Of a stretch of DNA of 64,000 bases, positions 47,427-59,830 are shown piece after piece. Every line of letters begins with the position of its first letter. Position 1 is the stretch's first letter. Origin of the DNA: Sclerodactyla briareus (taxonomy: Eukaryota > Echinodermata > Holothuroidea > Dendrochirotida > Sclerodactylidae); contig JAODTK010002765.1 of NCBI GenBank assembly GCA_026419785.1, forward strand, positions 409,501 through 473,500. Reading direction: 5' to 3'. The notes under the pieces are model-generated. The model was given only the letters and a program-made list of their open reading frames with translations, did no database searches and was not told where the DNA came from. The position numbers were made by a program, and so were the translations under genes.

Positions 47427-47540
47427 CTGAGTGACTCCATAATTCTTTCTGAAGGTGGTGGTCGATGCTACGTGCCATGGTGACTGTGACCTCCATTGAG
47501 TGACAATTGTCAACGTCGGTCATGCATCCATAGATTGAAT
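47427..47540 (-). CDS. First recognised exon of the seven-exon gene, 37 codons, intact
   Basis: Acceptor tttcggttgtaactacag, donor cag/gtatag. The 114 bases are 2 + 37 codons + 1 and the outgoing phase fits the exon at 46,955. It reads SIYGCMTDVDNCHSMEVTVT and then MARSIDHHLQKELWSHS. The real start of the gene is upstream; the open frame at 47,640-47,978 is a candidate. Confidence 0.55.
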
Positions 47541-47639
47541 CTGTAGTTACAACCGAAATTGTTATCATTGTCGGAACATGATTTTCGGAAAGAAAAGTTG
47601 ATTGGCACAAGGGCTCTACATGGTTCAACGCTACATTAC

Positions 47640-47978
47640 CTAATTTTTGCTGTACTTCACTAGGAACTCTGGAGATCCACGAAGGATCAAATCCAGCTTA
47701 TACTGTGTTGTACTTATACCCCCCTTGCCATGTGTCGATAGAGTCACAGTATAGGGAAGGGGTCCCAATTTCGTTAGTGCCCGCATTTCGTTACCAGCAT
47801 TTCTCGGTGGCGTATATAACTGGATCCTAGATTGCGCGTGTTTTATAACTAACGCGCACTGATGAGCTAACAATACGCAATGAGATTTTTTGAACGACGC
47901 AGAAGACACGCTCCATTCCTGTGATGGCAGAAATCTCATTGAATTTTGACTAACCGATTTGTTACAATCACTCTCCAT
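47640..47978 (-). CDS. Possible N-terminal exon of the seven-exon gene
   Basis: A 112-codon open stretch starting at an ATG, MESDCNKSVSQNSMRFLPSQ, continuing through LPYTVTLSTHGKGGISTTQY and KLDLILRGSPEFL. Protein-like in composition and correctly placed, but no donor gives the phase needed by the exon at 47,540, so it may end differently or be unrelated. Confidence 0.3.
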   Translation of the reverse strand: MESDCNKSVSQNSMRFLPSQEWSVSSASFKKSHCVLLAHQCALVIKHAQSRIQLYTPPRNAGNEMRALTKLGPLPYTVTLSTHGKGGISTTQYKLDLILRGSPEFLVKYSKN

Positions 47979-49490
47979 GCATATTATTGTTATTGCCGTT
48001 TACTATATTCTTGTGGACAACTTGGGTTTCCCATGTCGAGAAAGCCGAATTCCTTGACTCTTTTATAGAGCCCGGAATAAATTTCCAGATTGGGTTTAAT
48101 AGGAGAATAGCGCCCCCCCCCACAAGTTTTATTGGTAACAGAGAACTCAGACCCTAATTGAGTTTATTGCGTTCACGGACATGCCCGCCCAACTTTCCAG
48201 CTGGAGGACAAACCCTGCCTAAACTTGTTGTTCGCCGGTGATACATACTGAAAGATAACAGATGCACAATAACCAGGACCCAATTGTGAGTTTCTTTCTA
48301 TGTAGTCAATACACGAAATGGTTTCGCAAAATGTAATAAAGGTAACGACATTTGGACCCCCCATCATACATCTCGTGATCTGTCATAACAAACATCGTGT
48401 AGCAGAACCCTTTCAATCAGTAGCATAATTTTTACATAGCCTATAGGTGAGTGTTAATCAAATTCATCCACCACTGCCGTGTACTACACAGGTCCACTGC
48501 ACAGCAGATTTTTTATTAATGGCTAATGGCGGTACCAGAGTTGTTTTAAGCTAGCACCGGTGAAGAGAGGGCAAGTCAAAACCCCAACTCGGAGGTCTAT
48601 CATGTGCCCTGTACTTTTGAGAAATTTGAGGATGACATCACGGAGGGAACGATGCAAAGGCGCCCATGGACCCTTCACAGTAATGTTGCATTTTGCTCCA
48701 TGTCAACATAAAGACGAACGTATCACTCAGAAATGAATGATATTATCTTTGATATGTTTTTTATCGTAATGTTTTGTACCTTGACTTTGTATTATAATAG
48801 GGTATCCTGCGGTCCAACACAAAGTACCCCTATGAATTGAGTTTAGCACGTTGCTTATATACCTTTCCAACAGTTGCCAGTCAAAACGTACCTTATCCCA
48901 ACGGGTCCCGCTATTCAACACCAAAAATGTCCCCGGGTACGACCAAAACGTCCCGTTGATTTCGTATGATAAAAATGAGGTGAGTTACAAACGTCCCCGG
49001 GTACGCGTTTTTAGGCGCCAAACGTTTTCGAGGATGTTACAGGAATTTTGTAGTAGAAATCGAATATCTTCTCGTACTTACAGTCTTTGAGAAAATAGTC
49101 TGAAATTCAGTGGCAGGTACCTGCCCCACGCATCCCCGCGGCTTGTCGCACGCGCAACACGTAACAAACTGCAATAGATCTGCACAACACGGGTTCGCCA
49201 TGTTCCCCAGACTGAGTTCGGTTGGCAACTGAATTTGAATTAAATATATTTTTTCTTTCCACTCTTCGGGAAAGGCTGTATAGGTGCATATTTCGAATGC
49301 CAAATGAAGAATTCTTTGGGATTATTCAGTCGTTTTTCTATTTTAACATTGGAGAAACATGTCATTGCTGAGCACTCGAATTCACCTGTAAATGTATAAC
49401 TCAGTTGGCAACATTCACTCTCACACTTGCGGTTGTTCATGGTGAGTATTACCTTTAAAGTGGGAAATTCCCCGATTAGCCCGTTTATTT
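47979..49490. other. No confirmed gene; short open frames
   Basis: On the minus strand 49,303-49,037 is open (MANPCCADLLQFVTCCACDK) but has no splice support. On the plus strand two related phrases 'cgtccccgggtacg' occur at about 48,940 and 48,990. Confidence 0.35.
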
Positions 49491-49495
49491 ACGCA

Positions 49496-50633
49496 AAGGG
49501 TTTTCAACCCGGGCGACGCGTCCCCACCGGTGGGACACAATCTTGCAACTTCTGGTGGGACGTGACTGTCCCAAGTCCCACAGAAAAAAAATGGCAAAAT
49601 GATACATTTTTTAAATACAAGCGAACCTATTTTCAGTACATACTAGGCCGTGGTGCAATGACTGTTGTGATCAACAAACACGACATACTGCGCGCATGGT
49701 AACTTGACAATATGTGGGTATTTTCGGGGAGGGGGCGTTTCCCGCCTCCGTCCGTCCGTCAAACGTTGTGAGAGGGGGGCCGTAGCGAGCGGGGGTGTTG
49801 GGGGTGTCACGAAAACTTCAACCATTTTTGTGAAAACATTAAGAAATATTTCCCCGAACTTAGCAATGAAACAGATCGGTTTCAGGCGGAAATCATGCGA
49901 GCGGCATAGCCAGAGTACAATACGAGAAATAAGGGCAGCCCCCACCCCTGCGTTTTTTTAGATCGAAAATTTCAGCAGGGAACTACCAAAACTTGTGGGC
50001 CATAATAAGGTATTTTAAATCTGGTTAGAGATTCCTAAGCAAACCGATGAAAGATTTTCTGAAATTTGTATAAGTGGCCGAAAATTTTTTGATCATTGCC
50101 CCATTGACGTTCAAATTTTTGCGGCGCGATTTCGCGCGCAGTGTTGTCGATGGTCTACGTTAGACTCACGGCTCAGTGAAAATTGGGCATTGCTCAGGAT
50201 TCGGGCAGAATTTTTCAAATTGAAAGGGTACCGCATACGTGGTGAGCGAGGTCAAGTAATTACTGACGCCCAATTTTACTGTAAATATTGCACCAGATTG
50301 CATCTGAGGACGTTTCAAATGTTCAATTTTTTTTCCAAATCGGGAGGGAGACACTCTCCCCATATCGGTATCCATTGCCGATCCGTCGGCCAAAACATGA
50401 TCTCTACAACCCCCCCCCCCCCCCAATTATCAACCCTTTCGCTACGCACCTGCGTGACGAGTCCGTGCGTGAAACTATAGGGGGCATGCTCTAACAAATC
50501 CCACAAACGGCAAAAACCATTTTTTCAGTGCTTTAGCCACTTTTCTACTCATACCGCTTCATTTACTAAGAATGGTGGGAACGTAATACAATTCATGAAT
50601 GCCCAATGGGGACGAAACCAAAAAGGTTGAAAA
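49496..50633. mobile_element. Probable non-autonomous hAT element
   Basis: The left end AAAGGGTTTTCAACC (about 49,496) and the right end, reversed, CAGGGTTTTCAACC form inverted ends about 1.14 kb apart. Flanks read atttacgc and atttacca, an 8-base target duplication matching at 6 positions, as expected for an aged hAT insertion. The interior holds a CG-rich part, a 15-C run (50,410-50,424) and no transposase frame. Confidence 0.55.
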
Positions 50634-51189
50634 CCCTGATTTACCATATCCTATTGGTCGACTCCCATGTCACCTATAGAACAATTCAAGTAGCCTATAG
50701 TACGTTGACGAGGTTCTCACTTTCTCTCCTATGTTTCTTCATTACGGCCTATTTTTAAACTGTCACCAGTCACGACTCTTCGAAAACAAATCGACAGTCA
50801 TCCCTTATTCGCTTGTGTTACCGTAATGTTCACTGGTGTCCACTGTCCACTACAAATTCAGAGGTCAGACGTTTATTTCTCTCCACCTGGTTCGTCATTA
50901 TACGGACTAGTTTTAAACTGTCCGACCATCTCCAAAACAATCAATCACCCATGTTTTATTTCAGGGCCGGATTTTAAGCATGGGCCGCGGCACATGCCCA
51001 GGGGCCCCCACAAAAGGGCCCCCAAATTTCATAAACTTATTTTAATAAGTGTGTTAAGAATGTCACCAATTGAGACTGATGAAGTCTGTAGCATTCCTCC
51101 CAAATCAGCACCATAATCCGCAGGACTGCTGATGACCTGAGGGCTTCTTGCATTCCATGGTAATTAATATAGGCCCACAGTCGCGGCCA

Positions 51190-51981
51190 TCATATGACAT
51201 GCATCAGCCATGATGGTCATACAGTTGTCTTCAGGCCGAAGTCGCTGATGTCAACCCTCTGGCAGCATGGTACCTTGCCAGGACATTCCGAATCTAGTTG
51301 GGCAAGGATGCGCAGAGTGCTGCCCAGCTGTTGTGGCTTCTTTCTTTTCCGGACTGAAGAAATCTATGTTTCTTCCGGCCTCCACACACTTTCGAGAACT
51401 GATTGGGGACATCTTGAAACCATGTGACCGCCAGTCATCGTTTTCCAAACGCATAACACAACGCGGTGGTTCATGTAGAGCACGATGCAGTTTAAACTCT
51501 CTATTCTGGTTCTCTCAGTTTCAAGCCTGCGTTGCAGGACTGGCTGAGATGTAGATCTAACACGCAGAGCGTGGTACGAAAGCCAACGGGCTCTTTGAGG
51601 AAATGTGTCCTTCTCGACTGTCATCTACACATTTTTCTGGGCACTGTTTCTGAACGTGAGCGACTGCAACAGTAAAATCTTGGCAGTATACTGCACTCGA
51701 CCCAAACAGGCAGTTGCAGCTATGGCCTTCCTCTACAACAGTTACGTGTGAGGGAGCGACGAAGTGGTTTTTGGCCCATACGAGCACAGGTGCTAATTGT
51801 CAGGGCACGCCACACTACTCACAAACTCGAGGCGGAGAGGAAAGTTCGACTAACTCCCCTAGATTATGGTCATAGGGAAGAGGCGGTCCTTTCCTCATCA
51901 GAGAAGTTCAGTGTGGAAAACTTCTTTCCAGTGGTTGACCACTTTGTTAGCTCACTAAAGCAGCGATTGGCAGCATACTGA
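51190..51981 (+). mobile_element. hAT-family transposase remnant (ZMYM1-like C-terminal part)
   Basis: The plus strand ends in LTPLDYGHREEAVLSSSEKF followed by FFPVVDHFVSSLKQRLAAY, the block before the C-terminal dimerisation domain of hAT transposases with DUF4371-type cores (recalled). Upstream, broken frames to about 51,190 contain further matches in order. A 'gggccgg…ggggccccc' region at about 50,960 may belong to the same insertion. Frame breaks make it inactive. Confidence 0.55.
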
Positions 51982-53455
51982 AGAATCTGCATTCCATTCG
52001 GTTTCCTAGGGCAGTTGGGCTCATTAACCGACGATCAAATCCAGCGATCCGCCACTGCTTTTCACAAGTCAAGGATGATTTAGATGAAACGATGGGGATC
52101 GAGCCCTAGCACAATTCAGGGAGTTTTTTCAAAACTCTTTTCTGATAGCAATATCCAGTGAGGTGAGCCAACCGGACTGCAGTCCCGCCCAGATCGTTCT
52201 ATGTCTGTCATTGCAAGGTGTTAATGCCGTTCTCAAGTGGTGAATCGCACTTCGCATGTACCTGGTCGTAATGTTTCAAACTGCAGCGGTGAGCGTCTTT
52301 CGTAAAATGAAATTCTTTACAAAATATTTAAAAAACAGCTAGAACGACCATGATGATTCCCGGCTCTTCCGCCTTAGCATTATGAGCATCTAGTAATGAC
52401 ATCTTACGACTACTTCAGTGCGTTTTGCGGGACTTCTCTAAACAGCAAGCTCGCAAAGTCTGGTAATAACGGTAGGTTGCCAACGGGAAAGGAATACATT
52501 TTTTGCTATGGAGTACATGTCGGAGTGGGTGGGTGGTGGGGTAAAGTATTGGATCTCCGCGCTGTTCGTTACAGGCTTGTTTAGTTAGCACATACCGGTA
52601 CTAACATATTGTAACCATCTGGGCAACTGTCGGCAATTTGTGCATACCTGCCGGACTATTGGACCCCTACGTACCGTCGGTACGAGCGATTTGTCCTAGA
52701 AGGGAGAGGGGGTTGGTTCGCACATTCAACAGCTGATGCATGAAAAAGGGTGTAATGTGTGCCGTTTCACATTGTTACAAACACATAAGGCCATTGAAAC
52801 AGTCAACATCTTGGAAAGTCAAATTTTGTAAGCGTTTGAAATTGTTTTGAGAGAATAAGTTTAATTTCTAGACATTCAGGCTGTCGCTTGTGTGAAATTT
52901 TACTATGTTTTGCCGCCTAGAGATATTTGCGAAAACCAAAATATATGACGGACACGTGAATGCACGCACACACGCACACACAATACAGTCACCTTTTAGA
53001 GTGCACTCAGGCTCCTTGCTGTACACCCCATCTCCATGGGCACCCCACAATAGGTCTATACAGTGGATAGTCCTGACCATACAATTTGTACCACACAATT
53101 GTTGCTATCGCTACGATGCTGTTAAGAAAATTTTCTCTTGTTTCCGCCTTTCTTTCTGAAAGCCCACGCCAAGTTCAGTTCATCTAGTGTATCTCTGGAA
53201 ACTGTAGTAGCCACTGGATTTACAAGGTTTTCTAAAACAAAAATATTACTGACGATGTCGGCTGTGCATTCTCTTGAAAAAACTGAGTAAGACCATGTGC
53301 CGTCCCCCATTATCCTACTATCCACAATATTGTAGCTTCGTATAGACAATTGATTGATCCCGCGTTTCCATGCGCGGGCGGGCGGGCGTTTTTCCCGGTC
53401 ACGCCCTCTTCTCACTTTTAGTGTTTAATATGCTCGATATAAGAACCTATGTAGC
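51982..53455. other. Intergenic, one weak exon-like frame
   Basis: The minus strand 53,415-53,122 is open and reads IMGDGTWSYSVFSRECTADI and VSRDTLDELNLAWAFRKKGG. It has protein-like composition but no clear acceptor or donor. A short (CA)n lies at about 52,968-52,982. Confidence 0.3.
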
Positions 53456-53458
53456 CTA

Positions 53459-53562
53459 CTATTTTATTATGTTATTATTATATTATTATTATTATTATTT
53501 TATTATATTATTATATATTATTATTATTATTATTCATTATTATTATTATTATTATTTATAGA
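53459..53562 (+). repeat. (TTA)n microsatellite, interrupted
   Basis: About 100 bases of TTA/TAT/ATT repeats with a few interruptions. Confidence 0.9.
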
Positions 53563-54850
53563 ACACCGGACGCATACTATTTTTTAACCTAACACCGGTG
53601 TCGTTTTGAAAACCATTGTTCTTAAGTCACGATTACGCCACTATTAATTTGACAGGTTTTGGAGATTTAATTAGCAAATACTTGGCATATCATGGTTGAA
53701 GCATGATAAATATTTTGTTCCAATAGGTGTCTGACCGTCAAAACAGAGACAATCTGTAGAAAATCTCACTCCTAGTGTTGAAACAGTATGTTGTTTGGAC
53801 GCATTATTTGAACCTAAATTGTCCTCTACTCTCCATTAACGGGCTACAAGCCGGTAAAGATTGCAGGGAATCCCCGGAAATCGATACGAATACCACGCGG
53901 CACGCGGGCGGGCGGAAACAATCGCTACATGACGATTTCGAGAACGCCCGCCTGCCGGGGTGTCATGGAAACAGCTCCATTGAACTAAGATAGCGATTTT
54001 AATACTCCCCTCCGCCCGCGTGCATGGACACGCCCCCCCCGGGGGCCTCAAGGAATCCTTTTGGATGTGTAGATGATTTGTTTTACAACCAAGAGTCCGA
54101 CATAGCCTTAGGCGGCGATCATGGGAGACAGGATACGCCGTCCCTCACTGTCAAAATTTTAGTTGGGGGGGGGCTACAGTGCAATGCGTCCCCCCCCCCC
54201 AATAGTGAGCCTAAGTTCTATTTTCTAAATCCAAATTGAAAATAACTAGATTGACTATACTACGACGAACTACCATAGTGAAGAGCTGGTGATTCCTGGA
54301 ATTTGTTGTGCATATTAATATTTTTTGGCAGAGTCGTCAACAGTTTCCCGTGGATTTGGGGAACCGGGCTTTTCAAAAGGCGCCACTCATACAACGATTT
54401 TCAGTTTCTGGGTAAAAACTCAGATGTTCAATAAGACCTATTATTTGTTCATTGTTAGGGCCTGTTGGCAGTCTGCATGGACCGATGATTAACAACGTTT
54501 AACGAGCACGAGGACTACTCCCGTGAGACTATCCACGTTTAACTACAGAGAATGAATTTTAGATCGGTTTAATGGCCTCCTCATGCTCAAAGATGATTGG
54601 TACTGCGCTTCACTCTATCCCATGACGGGCCGCTAGGAGGGATCCATGGGGGGGTAGAAACATTCTCCTCCTCGCCGGGAGCACATGTTTCACTTTTCCA
54701 GTGTCTTCTTCCCGTTGTAAGTCCTAGCCGAGTCATACAAAAAATGGGACATAGTGCCAATATTGTATCAGCTATATGGAGTATGGAAAACGGATTAGAA
54801 TTGAGGTGTACTGCTGCGTGATTGTACCTCTACTAGTCGAAATAAGTAAG
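53563..54850. other. No gene recognised
   Basis: A CG-rich patch (53,890-54,060) contains the related phrases 'gcgggcgggcgg' and 'cgcccgcctgccg'; similar phrases occur at about 53,370. A C run lies at 54,190-54,200. Confidence 0.4.
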
Positions 54851-54854
54851 GAGT

Positions 54855-55003
54855 GAGAATTAGTGAGGCTTGTTGGGTGTGTTGGGTGTTGTGCGTGCGT
54901 TTGTGTATCAGTGTTGGTCTGATTGTGTATTGTGTGTGTATGTGTGTTTGTGTTTAATTTTGTGTGTGTATGTGTGGGCATGTGTGCGTTGTTGTATATC
55001 TAT

Positions 55004-55050
<47 letters not shown>

Positions 55051-55105
55051 TGTGTGTGTGTTTGTGTGTTTGTGCGTGTGCGTGTGCGTGTGCGTGTGTT
55101 GTGTA
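54855..55105 (+). repeat. Compound TG/TA microsatellite
   Basis: TG-rich sequence (54,860-54,990), then about 26 TA dinucleotides (54,995-55,047), then TG/GCGTG repeats to 55,105. Open frames here are simple-repeat artefacts. Confidence 0.95.
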
Positions 55106-56195
55106 CAGTATGTTAGGTAGAATGAAGCTCACATGAGAATGAATTGCGTGGTTGAGGTCACGGACTGGGGTCACTGGACTGTAACCTGTAACCTGGATAT
55201 GACTGCGTTATTGCATGGGTCCATGTTATATAAGGCGGCAGTTGAACCAAGTGACGTCCCAGTATGATCATGCTGTTAATCTTCGTATAGCGTGCAGGGG
55301 ATTTAGCAGTGTCACTCGACGAGGGCCTATTTAAGTTCATTTTTTTGACAGCAGAAAAGTGGACCGATTCTCCTGAATTCTCGGAACTTTGGAATGAACT
55401 CCTCTTTCAGATAAAGTTGGGAAGTAACTCAGCTCTCTTCCCACGAAGCGCAGCTGTTAACCCCCACAAAGGTCAGCATGGCCTAATTTTTTACCTTTCC
55501 TCGGATGAACCTTCGCCAGACTAACACCTTATTATATGGCAGTTAGGACAGACTAATTAAACGCCGCCATATAGAAGTCAAGTAATATTTGGAAACCATT
55601 CTCTTGCGTTACTTTTATTATCACCACGGGATCATTGGTACACATATCCCTCCTCGATTATGCGAGCACCATTTTTAATAATCAGATTTGCGCATATTTT
55701 TTCTGCTGCTAGGCGCGTGGGCTACGCCCTTCGGCATCACGATATTCTTCGAATATACAAGCGAAATAGGTGGACCATGGAATTCTTCACGCTTCAGCAA
55801 GTCCCTCGGTTTTATTTCCAGACTCGTATGGCAAGGGAACATCTTTCCGACGTTATTGAGATACGTGACGACACGCATAGAAAATTAAGATATGGCATCC
55901 TAGCATCAGCAGTACATGCCCGGCCGTCTGTATTCGGATCGTGTATGTCGGAAGAAGCAGATGTTATTATTTTCCGGGCGATAGCAATACAGGAATGACT
56001 GTATAGCCACACCCACTCACGGATGCGATTTACCGATTTAAGTGAAGGTGGATTCGTTAAACATTTGGAAGAACGTATTTAGCATTCGTGCTTATAATAT
56101 AACTGAGGCTCCCGACTAGATAGGTGCTGTCTACTTATTTCTAGTTCCTCTTCTCTTCTATTAGCTTTCTAAAAAAAAAAAACTATTACATATAT
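55106..56195. other. No confirmed gene
   Basis: A 112-codon plus-strand open frame at 55,660-55,998 (RKLRYGILASAVHARPSVFG) overlaps an open frame on the other strand and shows no splice or family evidence. Confidence 0.35.
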
Positions 56196-56545
56196 GTTTA
56201 GAGATTATATGTCCGATTATGTGCTGTTTCTGTAAACAGAATACTACGAGGAGATAGAAACATAAACTAGAAATGAACTACGCCCACATAAATCTTCAAT
56301 TTGCTCATATAACTATAGGTACCAGGAAACCAGGAAAGTGTCTACTATTCATGATTCCTCTACTTTCTCTATTTGCTTTTGAAGGAAACATTACGTATGC
56401 GATTACATGTTCCGATTATGTCTCCGTTCCCATAAACGAAATTACGTGGAAAGGAAAGATAAACATATTAACATTAACACATATAGGCTATGTTAAGCGA
56501 TTATATGTTCCGACTATGTCTCTGTTTAGAAAATAAAATGGAACT
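56196..56545 (+). repeat. Three diverged direct copies of a ~45-bp motif
   Basis: 'gattatatgtccgattatgt' at about 56,203, 'gattacatgttccgattatg' at about 56,401 and 'gattatatgttccgactatg' at about 56,500, each followed by a 'ctc/ctgtttc-taaac-aaat' tail. Confidence 0.65.
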
Positions 56546-59090
56546 GGACCTACATGAAGCTTCAATCAAATTCATTCGAATTCCTGTTGCAACTCACAAA
56601 AATGTTGTGTAACTAGGGCACCATCCCGGTGTTGTGTAAGCCAATTACACAATCATCGTGTATGATCTGCATAATTTGTGTATTCTTTATACATTTCGTA
56701 TAGGTGTGCTAGTTACCCATTGTTGTGTACCTTCTACACAAGCATTTTCAGGAGTGTACCAAGTCGGTCACATCAGTGAAGTTCGTGATATCCTGTGCTG
56801 TCAAACTGCCCTGCACCGGAACGCACATCAAACAAGGTGTTTGCTAGCCGCATAATCAGTGTGTCCTGTTAGTGAACAGGGGAGAAGAGTCGTTGAGGCA
56901 TAACGTACGGAACGTGTGTACTAGATAGGTTCAAATCCAGTCTAGTTTTGATTGAAGACACACACCAGTCCCTGCGAGGAGAAAACAACATATCTGAAAT
57001 TTAGGACATATAAATGAAGACGCATTGCTATTTTTTTAGTGAGGCGGTGTTTAGTTTATTTTGAAAGAAGTTAACCGAAAGAACGACAATAGTGGCATAC
57101 ACCACCCCCCGTCTGACCTTTCAACATCTGACGAGATCGAAAGCACATAATTACCTAAATGTCTAATAAAGTATTGTACCCCTTTAACTGCCCCCTGCCT
57201 GGAGAGAGGCCAAATGTTGGAACAAAACAATGGAACACCAATTACCATTGACCACCTAACATGATATTAAAGCGATAAAAGGAACGACTATATAATAAGC
57301 CCTATACAAAAATAAAATTACGACGCGTCCAAACCGCCGTCGCACATTCAAAAAACACATTTTAAACTCTATATTATTTTATTGCACAACAGGGTCTTGT
57401 TCCACAGAAGGTTACGATCGGTCTTATGGTTGATTTACGGTGCGTGAGTCACCCGACCAAGCATTAATCCTAAACGTTCACACTTTCCACAAAGGAAGTT
57501 ACGCTCGATACCATCAGTGCATGCGTATGCTCAAAGTTGAAGTTTCACTGTCCCCGGAGAAGATACGCTTTTTGGTGTATGTGTAAAAAATCAGCACAGA
57601 CCAAGCGTTACATTACGCACGCATTTAACCTGCTGTAAATTAGCTTTCTCCGCTCCCATAATCATGGCTTCATGTCATCTAATTGCCTGATCCTGTTTTT
57701 GTTTCGTTTGCCTGCGTGCAATAAGTAGTAATTGTCATGGTACTTTGAAGAGCGGATTGCTCAGTATTGCATTACGACGATGCACTACAACACGGCATGT
57801 TCCGCCCAGACTCTTACCACCACGCTGAGACTCTCACAAAAGAAGGAAACACTTTTACATTCTACAGAATATTTGTGATATGGGCTTACCGCCATTCTGA
57901 AAGAGAATCCCCCCCCCCTCCCCCTATTGGGTAACGTGACCTTTATCAAAAACAGCTAATTCATATTAACCCAAACAAGGAAACACAATCAAGCAATGGA
58001 GAACAGCAACAGGAAACACATCGTCGCCACCGGAAATCTCCCTCAACGGATGTTTTTATTATCAGACATAGGGGTTGGGCGACAAAGTTAGGCACGTTGG
58101 GGTGGGAATTGTCTCCGGGGTGGGAATTGTACAGGTGGGAATTGTCCGGGAAAAACAATCGCGACAGCGATGCCGCATCACAGCATATTGCTCCTATCAA
58201 ATTTACTCCTACCTCATTTCCAAAAGTGAAATCAATCTCCAAGGAAGGCGAACAGTATTTTACGGAAACATGCAGCACTTGCTATCGTCATCCACGACAT
58301 ACCCCTCGTTCAGCACGTGGAAGGAGACAGACGGAAAATTGACTGCACCCAACTCGGTCCTTTTTTTTGTAAATGGGAAACGGTATCTCCAGCAGTTCGT
58401 AGTAGCCTAATGCAAATTGTACAATGTAACCGTGAGTATAGAGTCCCAAGGTTATAAATGCACGAAGTAGCAAACCCGAAAATAACAAGGAGGATATAAC
58501 CCCTTCCTCCCCCTCCCCCCGTCCTTCATTCCGTATTTGTATACTACTAGTGACGTGAGAGTCCATGTTGTCTGTTAGCGACAAGTAGGGGATATTTTCT
58601 TAATTCCGGAGAAAAGCATATGTCGAGCTTTCATTTCGTCGAAGAGGCATTATCTTACAACACCCAGCGCGAAGTTCGAACTCAAACTCGATATCGTAGT
58701 ATATTCCTTCGAATTATTAGATGAATTGGCGTATTTAATACTTATTCAATTCATAACCCTGAATCCGAAATTGCGAGTTTCAAATCCATCTCGTTTTCGT
58801 GTTATTTATGCATTAAACAGGCCAATATTGGGCCGAAACACCTGATGAATATTGGACAGCTCCGTTGCACCGAGACAGCAAATACCGTCTCCCATATATC
58901 GGGACGTTTGCGTTGACATATCTTAGTTACGATATATCGAATCATTGTCAAATTGTACTGAGGCGGTTCTTCGTCCCCCCATGACGTCATGCAAACGGGA
59001 TTCGAACAGAATTTGTTGATGTCGCTCTGACTTTTTTCTTTTCTTTCGGCACCCTGGGATAGATGGCATCTACTACACCAACCACCCTTC
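56546..59090. other. AT-rich intergenic sequence
   Basis: A cluster of 'ttgtgta' words (56,600-56,760) is a local repeat. Mixed C runs lie at about 57,910 and 58,505. No coding frame supported. Confidence 0.4.
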
Positions 59091-59113
59091 TCACCCCCCA
59101 AAAAACCGCTACT

Positions 59114-59302
59114 TACACCCAACCACCCTTCCTACACCCAACCACCCTTCCTACACCCAACCACCCTTCCTACACCCAACCACCCTTTCTACACCCAACC
59201 ACCCTTCCTACACCCAACCACCCTTCCTACACCCAACCACCCTTCCTACACCCAACCACCCTTTCTACACCCAACCACCCTTCCTACACCCAACCACCCT
59301 TT
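59114..59302 (+). repeat. 19-bp minisatellite, about 10 copies
   Basis: The unit acacccaaccacccttcct repeats almost without change; a few units have cttt instead of cttc. Because 19 is not a multiple of three the three frames rotate, giving a 57-base protein period (Thr-, Pro- and His-rich) that I do not regard as coding. Confidence 0.95.
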
Positions 59303-59345
59303 CCTTTCCTAGCCTATATCCGTGGGATCCGTAACTTATCACTCA

Positions 59346-59830
59346 TTAACGTCCAACAAATCCTCGAGCCATCCGTAGAGCGCCAATAATGAAAATTTCG
59401 TCTTGAGGCCTCGACGTTCCGAGAATCCGAGGATTCTCTTGGATTCTGGAAGATCCCCGAGCACTGATGACACGAATGACCCCGCACACGGAAGAGGATT
59501 CCGCAGATGACCCTACACTAGATCCAACTGACTGGAAAGAACCCGCTATTCCTGATGATGCCAGTGATAAGGATGACGACGCTTCAGAGGGCGCGGAAGA
59601 CTCTTCACTCGATCCGGGAATGAATTCCGATCCGAGAGATTCAGAAGATTTGTATACCTCCAATAATTCCTCGAACAAGGATGATGGCTCCTTTCTTTCA
59701 AAGTCGGATGCCACTGACTCAGAGGATTCCAGCGTTTCGAATGATCCTACCGAATCGGATGATCCTACCGTTTCGGATAGTCCCGCCGATTCGGATGATT
59801 CCAGCAATTCAGTATGATCCTACGATTCCG
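59346..59830. repeat. Degenerate GATTCC/GATGAT-rich low-complexity block, open on both strands
   Basis: The sequence is a decayed array of words such as gattcc, gatgatcctacc and gattcggatgat. The plus strand is open for 116 codons (Asp/Ser-rich, e.g. DPTVSDSPADSDDSSNS) and the minus strand for 153 codons (Ser/Glu-rich, e.g. SSESVASDFERKEPSSLFEE). Real coding by one strand, for example an acidic secreted or matrix protein, cannot be excluded, but the repeat alone explains the openness. Confidence 0.6.

Noticed and set aside
59063-59389. Pro/Thr/His-rich protein encoded over the 19-bp minisatellite
   Set aside because: The frame is open only because the unit has no stop in any frame; there is no start context, splice site or homologous flank.
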